From JBKGYG01 sp046546235 (GTDB lineage Bacteria; Bacillota; Clostridia; Lachnospirales; DSM-24629): a stretch of DNA of 6,843 nucleotides. Location of the stretch: positions 1 to 6,843 of the forward strand of contig JBKGYG010000074.1 in assembly GCA_046546235.1 (NCBI GenBank), read 5' to 3'. Each line of letters begins with the position of its first letter. The stretch's first letter is position 1. The translations under genes and the position numbers were made by a program. The notes under the pieces were generated by a model. The model was not told the DNA's origin. It made no database searches and worked only from the letters and a program-made list of their open reading frames with translations. Of the stretch, positions 1-6,370 are shown one piece after another.

Positions 1-51
1 GTGGGACATAGGTAAGTGAAATATGAAAAAGTATAAAAATGTAATTAAAAC

Positions 52-80
52 TTGTTGTTAAATAGATGTTTTTTTATTAA
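52..80 (+). promoter_or_regulatory. Possible sigma-A promoter for the helicase gene
   Basis: A TTGTTG box (52-57) lies 17 bp upstream of TATTAA (75-80), the right geometry for a housekeeping promoter, about 45 bp before the helicase start. An exact TATAAT also occurs at 90-95 but has no recognisable -35 box at the right distance. The region is almost pure A/T, so chance matches are likely. The rest of 1-124 shows no gene: all three forward frames hit a stop by position 20. An upstream gene on the + strand could therefore end here, but this cannot be told. Confidence 0.3.
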
Positions 81-124
81 AATATAAAATATAATATAAA
101 ATAATAAATAGAGGGGATAAATGA

Positions 125-2752
125 ATGGGTGTGTTTAATGAGCAAATTAAGTTTATTTATGATTGGAGACCGTATCAAAAACATGTATTAGATGAGTTAG
201 CTAAACATATGAATGATGAGCATTTGCATGTAGTAGCACCTCCTGGTTCGGGGAAAACAGTTTTGGGGTTAGAAGTTGTACGTCAAATTAGTCAACCTAC
301 TCTGATTTTTGCTCCAACTATAACCATTAGAAATCAATGGGTACAACGTTTTGTAGAATTATTTTGTCCAGATGGGCTGGATACTAGTTTTATTTCGTCA
401 GATTTGAGAGAATTGAAGCTATTAAATGTTTCCACATACCAAAGCTTGCATAGTCTACTTGATAATGAAGAAAAGCAAAGTGTTATTCTTGATACTTTTA
501 CAAAAGCTGGTATTAAAGTTTTATTAGTTGATGAAGCACATCATCTGAGAACTGAATGGTGGAAAAGTCTAATAATGCTTAAAGAACATTTGCAAAATGT
601 TAAGATGATAGCACTTACCGCTACCCCTCCATATGATACAGATGGGGGAGAATGGAAAAAATATATAGAACTATGTGGAGAAATTGATGCAGAGATTTAC
701 GTACCTGAATTAGTAGCTAATAAAAATTTATGTCCGCATCAAGATTATATATATTTAAGTACTCCAACAAGAAAAGAAAGATTAAAAGTGGTTGAGTTAA
801 GTAATAAAATAAAAGCTTGGGTTGAAGGGTTGCATGATAATAAAGATTTTATTGAAGCTATAAAAGAACATAAGCATTTAAATAATGCTAAAGAATATGA
901 AGAGAACATATTAGATGATCCTGAATATTATGTGAGTTTATTAGCCTTCTTGATCGAAAGTGGCCAAAAGTTCGAATTGCATTATAAAATGCTTTTAAGA
1001 ACAATTGGAATTAAGAAGAAACAGATACCAAAACTTGATAGTGATTTATTAACTAAAATGCTTGAAAAAATGTTATATAAAGATAATGAGAGTTATCCAG
1101 ATATTATTATTAAAGAATTAAAAAAAGAAATGAAAAGTATTGGTATGCTAACTAGGAAAAAGATTTCGTTCGAACTACCGAAGTCAATACAACGCACTTT
1201 ATTAGAAAGCAAAAGCAAATTACTTAGTATGAAAGAAATAGTCAAGTTAGAATATAGTCATCTTAAAGATGGTCTAAGAATGGTTATTTTAACAGATTAC
1301 ATACGAAAAGAAGAAAGATATCATAAGGATGAAGAAGTGGATAAAATAAATAAAATTGGAGTAGTACCTATATTTGATTATTTACGTTTGACAGTTGATG
1401 AACCATTGAATTTTGGAATATTGTGTGGAACTTATGTAGTAATTCCAGCGAAAAAGAAGAAACTAATGTTAAATATAGCACTAGAAAAAGGAATTGAAAA
1501 TAATTATTTTTACATTAAAAATATGACAGAAGCTGCTAATTATATAGAGGTATCAATAAAAGGCAGTAAAAGTAATAAAATAGTTGATATTATTACAGAG
1601 TTATTTAAACAAGGAGGAATCAATGTTCTTATTGGTACTCAAGCATTGTTAGGAGAAGGATGGGATGCACCTTGTATTAATTCGTTAATATTAGGAACTT
1701 TTGTTGGATCCTTTATGTTATCAAATCAAATGAGAGGAAGAGCTATTCGCGTTGATGGAGATAATCCAAAGAAGACTTCTAATATATGGCATTTGGTATG
1801 TTTGATTAATAATAAAGATGATGATATTGCCCCATATACTGAACAAATAGATTTGCAAAGAATTGAAAGAAGGAGCGAAGCATATGTAGGGTTATCTCAT
1901 ATTGATTTAGTTATTGAAAATGGGATTAACAGATTTGGGTCGGAGTTAATGAGTCTTGATGTTGAAAAGGTTAAAACTTTTAACAATAATATGATTGATT
2001 CTGCACTTAATAGAAACGCACTATCTAAACAATGGGAAGAAGCGATTTTTAAGAAAGAAGATATGTACATGATTGAAGAAATGGCAGTTGAAGAAGAAAT
2101 GTTACCTGCTAAGTATATTAATAAGATTAATCTAAAGAAAATAATTATAAAAAGTACATTTATTGGCGTAATTCTTTTGCTAAATTATTTTATGTTTAAA
2201 GAATTGAAATTAGTTCAGTATATAAATTATGGTTTAATATTGATATTTGGATTACCAAAAATATTTAAAAACTTAAAATATTTACTCAAACATATAAATG
2301 CAAATAAAAGTATGGAAACGATAGCAAAAGTTGTGTTAAATTCTTTAATAGCTAGCAATGTAATTAATTCAAGAAAAAACAAGTTACAACTAAATTCAGG
2401 TATTCGTAATAACCAAGCATATGTTTCTTTAAAAGCAGAGGATCATTATGATGAACAAGTTTTTTTAGAGGCAATGTCTGAACTTATGGAACCTATTGAT
2501 AATCCAAGGTATGTACTTATTGATAAAAAAATTTCAGGGATCGTTGATTATTTACAAGTGCCTAGTAAAATAGGTAAAAACAGAAATAATGTAGATTATT
2601 TTAAAAAACTATGGAGACAAAATATCTCAAATAAAGTAGATGTAGTTTATACAAGAACGAAAAATGGAAGAAAGTTACTGCTAAAAGCAAGAACAAAATC
2701 ATTAGCGAATGTATCATTAAAAAGAATAGAAAGAAAAAAAGTTTGGCAGTAA
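125..2752 (+). CDS. Superfamily 2 DEAD/DEAH-type helicase with C-terminal membrane hairpin
   Basis: An 875-residue protein predicted to be an ATP-dependent DNA or RNA helicase/translocase. Visible motifs, in order: an aromatic/RPYQ region at 14-18; Walker A APPGSGKT at 38-45; motif Ia around 61-72 (FAPT..RNQW); motif II VDEAH at 135-139; motif III ALTATPP at 163-169; start of the second RecA lobe near 384 (RMVILTDYIR); motif V GTQALLGEGWDAP at 504-516; motif VI QMRGRAIR at 535-542. All residues expected for ATP hydrolysis are present. A Lys/Glu-rich helical insert (about 214-380) separates the lobes. Two hydrophobic segments, about 673-691 and 696-714, form a probable membrane hairpin, which is unusual for this fold. 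A basic domain of about 160 residues follows and matches no family I recognise. The ATG at 125 is preceded by GAGGGG (111-116) at 8 bp. The gene stands alone and ends at a hairpin. Helicase class is confident; substrate and role (repair, RNA metabolism or phage defence) are not. Confidence 0.88.
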   Translation: MGVFNEQIKFIYDWRPYQKHVLDELAKHMNDEHLHVVAPPGSGKTVLGLEVVRQISQPTLIFAPTITIRNQWVQRFVELFCPDGLDTSFISSDLRELKLLNVSTYQSLHSLLDNEEKQSVILDTFTKAGIKVLLVDEAHHLRTEWWKSLIMLKEHLQNVKMIALTATPPYDTDGGEWKKYIELCGEIDAEIYVPELVANKNLCPHQDYIYLSTPTRKERLKVVELSNKIKAWVEGLHDNKDFIEAIKEHKHLNNAKEYEENILDDPEYYVSLLAFLIESGQKFELHYKMLLRTIGIKKKQIPKLDSDLLTKMLEKMLYKDNESYPDIIIKELKKEMKSIGMLTRKKISFELPKSIQRTLLESKSKLLSMKEIVKLEYSHLKDGLRMVILTDYIRKEERYHKDEEVDKINKIGVVPIFDYLRLTVDEPLNFGILCGTYVVIPAKKKKLMLNIALEKGIENNYFYIKNMTEAANYIEVSIKGSKSNKIVDIITELFKQGGINVLIGTQALLGEGWDAPCINSLILGTFVGSFMLSNQMRGRAIRVDGDNPKKTSNIWHLVCLINNKDDDIAPYTEQIDLQRIERRSEAYVGLSHIDLVIENGINRFGSELMSLDVEKVKTFNNNMIDSALNRNALSKQWEEAIFKKEDMYMIEEMAVEEEMLPAKYINKINLKKIIIKSTFIGVILLLNYFMFKELKLVQYINYGLILIFGLPKIFKNLKYLLKHINANKSMETIAKVVLNSLIASNVINSRKNKLQLNSGIRNNQAYVSLKAEDHYDEQVFLEAMSELMEPIDNPRYVLIDKKISGIVDYLQVPSKIGKNRNNVDYFKKLWRQNISNKVDVVYTRTKNGRKLLLKARTKSLANVSLKRIERKKVWQ

Positions 2753-2757
2753 TTAAA

Positions 2758-2782
2758 CGAGCCCTTATTTGTAAAGGGCTCG
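2758..2782. terminator. Hairpin terminator between convergent genes
   Basis: A perfect 9-bp inverted repeat, CGAGCCCTT (2758-2766) and AAGGGCTCG (2774-2782), with a 7-nt loop. It lies 5 bp after the helicase stop and 13 bp beyond the stop of the leftward dehydrogenase gene. The T-rich tail is better on the minus strand (TTTAATTA) than on the plus strand, so it is probably a modest bidirectional terminator. Confidence 0.75.
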
Positions 2783-2795
2783 CTAACAATTTACT

Positions 2796-3827
2796 TTAAT
2801 TAGGAGTTTTAATGGCACAGCCATTTTCGTCACAAATATAAGCAATTTCATTAACAAGAGGTTTGTTTTTCATTAAGCTTTCCATACTTTCCAAAGTTGT
2901 TTTTGCAATATTAGTTAAAGCTTCATTAGTGAAGAAAGCTTGGTGGGAAGTTATCAATACATTTGGGAAACTTAGTAACCTGGCTAAAACATCATCAGTT
3001 ATTACTCTTTCTGAGTAATCTTCATAGAAATATCGATCTTCTTCTTCATAGACGTCTAAGCCAGCAGCTCCGATTTTTTTCTTTTTCAAAGCATCTATCA
3101 TATCAACAGTATTAATTAGTTTTCCACGGCCAGTGTTAATAATCATTACGTTATCCTTCATTTTTTGAATACTCTTTTTATTAATTATATATTCAGTGTC
3201 TTTAGTTAAAGGCACATGAAGAGATATAATATCACTTTTACTAAACAAATTATCAAGAGAGGTATAAGTAAATCCTAATTCTATAGAAGCTTGTTTGTCT
3301 TCATATATATCAAAAGTAAGAATGTTACATCCAAACCCTTTTAATATCTTAATTAAGATTTTTGCAATTTTTCCTGTTCCCACAACACCAACTGTTTTTC
3401 CGTTCATATCGAAACCTAATAAAGAATTAAGTGAAAAATTCATATCTCTTGTTCTACCATAGGATTTATGGATTTTACGATTTAAAGTTAACATCATTGA
3501 TACTGTGAATTCAGCAACAGCATAAGGGGAATAGGCAGGAACATGAACAACTTTTATTTTACCAAAGGCAGCTTTGAAGTCTACATTATTATAACCTGCA
3601 CATCTTAATGCAATCATTTTGATTCCAAATTCTTCTAAACAATCAATAACTTTCGAGGTTATCTCGTCTCGTACAAAAATACATACTACATCAAAGCCTT
3701 TTGCCAATAGAACACTTTTTTCTGTTAATCTGGCTTCAAAGAATGTGATATCTATATTAGGGTTATTATTATGTTTTTGAAATATTTTTTGGTCATAAGG
3801 TTTTGTGTCAAAAAAAGCCACTTTCAT
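2796..3827 (-). CDS. ldhA: NAD-dependent D-lactate dehydrogenase-type D-2-hydroxyacid dehydrogenase
   Basis: A 343-residue cytosolic oxidoreductase of the D-2-hydroxyacid dehydrogenase family, expected to interconvert pyruvate (or a related 2-oxoacid) and the D-2-hydroxyacid using NADH. It resembles E. coli LdhA along its length: LTEK at 34-37, CIFV at 49-52, ALRCAGYNNVD at 73-83, VPAYSPYAVAE at 96-106, NFSL at 130-133. The nucleotide motif is GTGKIA at 150-155, with Ala in place of the third Gly, followed by an acidic Asp173 that favours NAD over NADP. The catalytic residues are Arg234 (NTGRG), Glu263 and His295 (SHQAF). About 15 residues beyond the usual 'NE(L/I)' end form a tail with Cys332 and Cys337. 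The ATG at 3827 has a consensus AGGAGG (3840-3835) 7 bp upstream. It is the second gene of a leftward pair, 32 bp after the KamA-like gene. Enzyme class is near certain; lactate as the true substrate is likely but not proven, since branched or aromatic 2-oxoacids are alternatives. Confidence 0.9.
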   Translation of the reverse strand: MKVAFFDTKPYDQKIFQKHNNNPNIDITFFEARLTEKSVLLAKGFDVVCIFVRDEITSKVIDCLEEFGIKMIALRCAGYNNVDFKAAFGKIKVVHVPAYSPYAVAEFTVSMMLTLNRKIHKSYGRTRDMNFSLNSLLGFDMNGKTVGVVGTGKIAKILIKILKGFGCNILTFDIYEDKQASIELGFTYTSLDNLFSKSDIISLHVPLTKDTEYIINKKSIQKMKDNVMIINTGRGKLINTVDMIDALKKKKIGAAGLDVYEEEDRYFYEDYSERVITDDVLARLLSFPNVLITSHQAFFTNEALTNIAKTTLESMESLMKNKPLVNEIAYICDENGCAIKTPN

Positions 3828-3859
3828 TATAAAACCTCCTATATAAATTACAGCATGAA

Positions 3860-4954
3860 TTAGTTAAACAACCAACAATCATCTTCACTTATAGGATAAC
3901 TAAATAATTCACCTTGTTTTTCAGGATCTTTAGACTGATGATATTTAAATAACATTTCATCTTTATTAAGAGAGCCTAAAATCTCAATTTTCCCAGTTAT
4001 GTGTGACATTATATAACGAAATCTTTTTCCATGGCCATTTAGTTCTTCTTTTGCTCTTTCTATTATTTGATGTCCTTTTCTAAGAGGAACTTGAAAACTA
4101 GTAGCGACACCTTTAACGGGACGACATTGAAATGTATAATAAGGGATAATGCCATTTCTAGTAAGAGAATTAATTAATTCAACTATAGATTTTGAATTAT
4201 CGTTCACGCCTTTTAATAGAACCATTTGATTACTTACAATAATATTTCTTTTTTGTAGTTCCTGTATTGATTTCATTGATTCATTTGTAACTTCATTAAT
4301 ATGGTTGAATTGCGTCACTACATAAATTCTTTTTTTGTTATTATATCTATCTAAAACTGATAATAAATGTTCATCAGTATATATTCTTTGTGGAAAAACT
4401 ACAGGAGTTCGAGTGCCAAAACGGATAAAATCAATATGTTCAATTTGACATAATTCATTCAAGAAAGTTTCAATTATTGATGTTGATAATAAAAAAGAAT
4501 CACCACCAGAAATAAGTATATTATTGATTTCTTTATGTTGTTTTATATAGTTTATAACATCTTTTAACATTTTGAGGGTTTCTTCTGTATTTAATCCAAC
4601 AAGTCTTTTTCGAAAACAATGACGACAATACATAGCACAAGTGCTTGTGGATAGAAGCAAAACTGTTGGTTTGTACTTATGTTGTAATCCTTGAAATTTA
4701 GTGTTTTCACTTTCTCCACTAGTATCAGATAAACCTTCTAAATCAAATTCAGAAACAGAAGGAATACACATTTTTTTAATAGGATCATTAGAATCTTGAG
4801 GATTTATTAATGATAGATAATATTTAGTTATTGACATTGGATAATTCTCTATAAGATTAGACAATCTTTTTTGTTCATTATCAGAAAGCTTTATGTAGTT
4901 TTGTAGTTCCTTAACAGTCGTAATATTGTTTTTGAAGTCTTCTTTCCAGTGCAT
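3860..4954 (-). CDS. KamA-family radical SAM/PLP protein (aminomutase-like), short form
   Basis: A 364-residue member of the lysine 2,3-aminomutase-like radical SAM family, which moves an amino group between carbons 2 and 3 using a 4Fe-4S cluster, S-adenosylmethionine and PLP. With the ATG at 4954 as residue 1, the cluster cysteines are 106, 110 and 113 (CAMYCRHCFRKR), the SAM motif is SGGD at 149-152, and conserved blocks include FGTRTPVVFPQRI (179-191), TQFNHINEVT (214-223) and LLKGVND (246-252). Lys322 in HITGK is the likely PLP lysine. Arg115 matches the substrate-carboxylate Arg of lysine aminomutase, but the two Asp that hold the lysine side-chain amine appear replaced by Arg278 (QCRPVKG) and Ser317. 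Lysine is therefore an unlikely substrate. It is shorter than classic KamA (about 416) and close in size to EpmB (about 340), though it lacks EpmB's Asp as well. A GTG at 4963 could add three residues, but it lies inside the ribosome binding site, so the ATG is preferred. Probably cotranscribed with the dehydrogenase. Confidence 0.85.
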   Translation of the reverse strand: MHWKEDFKNNITTVKELQNYIKLSDNEQKRLSNLIENYPMSITKYYLSLINPQDSNDPIKKMCIPSVSEFDLEGLSDTSGESENTKFQGLQHKYKPTVLLLSTSTCAMYCRHCFRKRLVGLNTEETLKMLKDVINYIKQHKEINNILISGGDSFLLSTSIIETFLNELCQIEHIDFIRFGTRTPVVFPQRIYTDEHLLSVLDRYNNKKRIYVVTQFNHINEVTNESMKSIQELQKRNIIVSNQMVLLKGVNDNSKSIVELINSLTRNGIIPYYTFQCRPVKGVATSFQVPLRKGHQIIERAKEELNGHGKRFRYIMSHITGKIEILGSLNKDEMLFKYHQSKDPEKQGELFSYPISEDDCWLFN

Positions 4955-4959
4955 ATTTA

Positions 4960-4966
4960 CCACCCC
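4960..4966 (-). promoter_or_regulatory. Ribosome binding site deciding the KamA-like start
   Basis: GGGGTGG on the minus strand, 5 bp before the ATG at 4954. It can pair with the 16S rRNA tail as a GAGGTG variant with one wobble. The in-frame GTG at 4963-4961 is part of this site and has no Shine-Dalgarno sequence of its own. Confidence 0.6.
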
Positions 4967-5005
4967 GTTATTAAATTTTTATATCTATAAAAATTACCAA
5001 CATAT

Positions 5006-5034
5006 ATTATAACATATAGTATAATGTTTTGAAA
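5006..5034 (-). promoter_or_regulatory. Candidate promoter for the KamA-like/ldhA unit
   Basis: On the minus strand an exact TATAAT lies at 5011-5006, about 50 bp before the start codon, with a weak TTTCAA -35 candidate at 5034-5029 (17-bp spacer). A second -10-like TATACT is at 5023-5018. The -35 match is poor, so expression may need an activator or the true promoter may differ. Confidence 0.35.
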
Positions 5035-5081
5035 GGAATCTAATGTATTATATATTGCGAAGTGGTAAATATTGGTAATCA

Positions 5082-5110
5082 TTGACAATAATGAGGACAT
5101 TAGGTAAAAT
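5082..5110 (+). promoter_or_regulatory. Sigma-A promoter for the NlpC/P60 gene
   Basis: An exact TTGACA (5082-5087), a 17-bp spacer and TAAAAT (5105-5110) make an almost ideal housekeeping promoter. Transcription would start near 5117, leaving an A/T-rich untranslated leader of about 94 nt with no strong hairpin and nothing I recognise as a riboswitch. A GGTAA site overlaps the -10 box. Confidence 0.75.
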
Positions 5111-5210
5111 AATCATGTAACATTTTATTAATAAGTTTGTAATAACTTTTCTAACAACTACATACTACAACAAAAAGCACAGTATCAAAGCTTTAATAGG
5201 AGGAGACATA

Positions 5211-6305
5211 ATGAGTAGAAGACATCTTAGGAAGTTTACATTAGGCTTTGTTAGTTCGTTAATGATAACCACAAGTGTATATGGTTCCCAACAAGGTACC
5301 ATTGCAGCAAATGTATTAAATGTACGTTCTGGTCCTAGTACATCAAATACAATTATATCGAAATTATATAAAGGGCAAGAGGTAAAAATACTTGAACATA
5401 ACAATGATTGGTACCAAATAGAAACAAATAATTCAATAGCATATATATATGATGAATATGTAGATATTACTGATCCCGATAGTGCAACTGTTACAGCAAG
5501 TAAATTAAATGTAAGAAACAAGCCATCTCTCTATGGTAATAAATTAGCACAACTTAATAAAGGTGAAGAAGTAAGTATAATTAGTAAAAGTGGTGAGTGG
5601 TATTATGTTACGGATGGAAACATTACAGGTTATGTTTTTGATAGTTATTTAAATCTTGTAGATAGCAATAAAAGTCCACAAGGTGAGTCAAATGAAAGAG
5701 AATTACTTCAGTCTGAAAAGGATACTAATAAAATAGCTGTAGTTAATGCATCAGTTTTAAATGTAAGACAGCAACCATCTTTAGGGTCTTCAATTATTAA
5801 TAAAGTATATAGATACAATCAATTGGATGTTATTAAAGTTACAACTGATTGGGTAGAGATTAAAACAAATAATGGCAACAAAGGATTTGTTTATAAAGAT
5901 TATGTTACTTTTAGAGACAAAACAACTCCAGAAAACATTGATGGAATAAGGCAAGATGTTATAAATCACGGCAAGAAATTTTTAGGTAATCCATACTTAT
6001 ATGGAGGAAATAGCTTGACTAATGGCATTGATTGTTCAGCATTTACGCAACAAATTTTAGGTGAATTTGGATATTCTATAACTAGAACTTCTAGAACTCA
6101 GTTTAATGATGGAGTTAGAGTGAGCATTAATGAATTGTTGCCAGGAGATTTAATATTTTATGGAAATAATAATTACATTTCCCATGTTGCAATGTATATA
6201 GGTAATAATGAAATTATACATGCAAACACACCAAGTACAGGCATTATTATTAGTAGTATGAATATTGGAAAACCTATTATAGGAGCATCAAGAATAATTT
6301 ACTAA
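5211..6305 (+). CDS. Secreted SH3b-NlpC/P60 peptidoglycan endopeptidase
   Basis: A 364-residue exported cell-wall hydrolase, predicted to cut stem peptides of peptidoglycan (typically the D-glutamyl-diamino acid bond in this family). Residues 1-25 are a signal peptide: basic RRHLRK, a hydrophobic stretch, then likely cleavage after SVYG. Three bacterial SH3 wall-binding domains follow at about 31-86, 92-150 and 176-235, each with the signature LNVR..PS (36-43, 99-106, 183-190). A polar linker of about 25 residues (151-175) separates the second and third. The NlpC/P60 catalytic domain spans about 245-364 and has nucleophile Cys275 (GIDCSAF), His325 (SHVAMYIG) and a third polar residue His337 (IIHANT), so it should be active. 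No LPXTG or membrane anchor is present; wall retention would rely on the SH3b domains. AGGAGG (5198-5203) lies 7 bp before the ATG. It may be read through into the small gene downstream, as no terminator separates them. The family is clear; the exact bond cut and physiological role are inferred. Confidence 0.93.
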   Translation: MSRRHLRKFTLGFVSSLMITTSVYGSQQGTIAANVLNVRSGPSTSNTIISKLYKGQEVKILEHNNDWYQIETNNSIAYIYDEYVDITDPDSATVTASKLNVRNKPSLYGNKLAQLNKGEEVSIISKSGEWYYVTDGNITGYVFDSYLNLVDSNKSPQGESNERELLQSEKDTNKIAVVNASVLNVRQQPSLGSSIINKVYRYNQLDVIKVTTDWVEIKTNNGNKGFVYKDYVTFRDKTTPENIDGIRQDVINHGKKFLGNPYLYGGNSLTNGIDCSAFTQQILGEFGYSITRTSRTQFNDGVRVSINELLPGDLIFYGNNNYISHVAMYIGNNEIIHANTPSTGIIISSMNIGKPIIGASRIIY

Positions 6306-6312
6306 TATACAG

Positions 6313-6341
6313 AACATTTTCTTCCTTTTGGACATACATTA
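6313..6341 (+). promoter_or_regulatory. Sigma-K-like sporulation promoter candidate
   Basis: AACA (6313-6316), exactly 16 bp, then CATACATTA (6333-6341). This fits the published B. subtilis sigma-K consensus (mACm, N16, CATAnnnTA) at every defined position, and the -10 part also fits sigma-E (CATACA.T). Transcription would start around 6347-6350, just before the ribosome site of the 94-residue gene. The short motif could be chance in A/T-rich DNA, and no other sporulation gene is visible here to confirm it. Confidence 0.45.
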
Positions 6342-6356
6342 AAGTATAAAGTAAAA

Positions 6357-6363
6357 AGGAGGG
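6357..6363 (+). promoter_or_regulatory. Ribosome binding site deciding a GTG start
   Basis: AGGAGGG, 7 bp before the GTG at 6371. The nearby ATG at 6375 is in another frame and stops after a short run, so the strong site supports GTG initiation of the 94-residue protein. Confidence 0.75.
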
Positions 6364-6370
6364 AAATTTT

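Larger units (their letters stand above)
4953..5107. promoter_or_regulatory. Cluster of GGTAA/TTACC sites in divergent intergenic region
   Basis: Five copies of GGTAA or its complement lie within about 150 bp: 4957-4961 and 4994-4998 (minus orientation), and 5064-5068, 5074-5078 and 5103-5107 (plus orientation). Two are extended into perfect inverted pairs. GTGGTAAATAT at 5062-5072 matches the complement of 4953-4963, which covers the KamA-like start and ribosome site. TTGGTAAT at 5072-5079 matches the complement of 4993-5000. Two sites are spaced exactly 10 bp apart, one helical turn, and one overlaps the rightward -10 box. This could be operator DNA for a shared regulator of both divergent units; that role is inference. 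Confidence 0.4.

Noticed and set aside
2601..2789. 62-residue minus-strand ORF
   Set aside because: It lies antisense within the helicase 3' end and the terminator. It is a low-complexity Leu/Phe-rich translation of A-rich coding DNA with no ribosome site.
125..4954. Known multi-gene defence system (restriction-modification, Zorya-like, etc.) built around the helicase
   Set aside because: No methylase, nuclease, motor or other partner lies in the window. The adjacent genes are metabolic and on the opposite strand behind a terminator; anything upstream of position 1 cannot be seen.
4955..4963. GTG at 4963 as start of the KamA-like protein
   Set aside because: It sits inside the GGGGTGG ribosome site; the ATG at 4954 has proper spacing.
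5117..5197. Possible riboswitch (c-di-AMP or similar) in the leader of the wall hydrolase gene
   Set aside because: Such riboswitches occur before wall hydrolases, but this leader is only about 94 nt, very A/T-rich, and shows no multi-helix fold or conserved GC-rich core.
5165..5521. 118-residue minus-strand ORF
   Set aside because: It is antisense to the signal peptide and SH3b region of the well-supported NlpC/P60 gene, a shadow of that frame.
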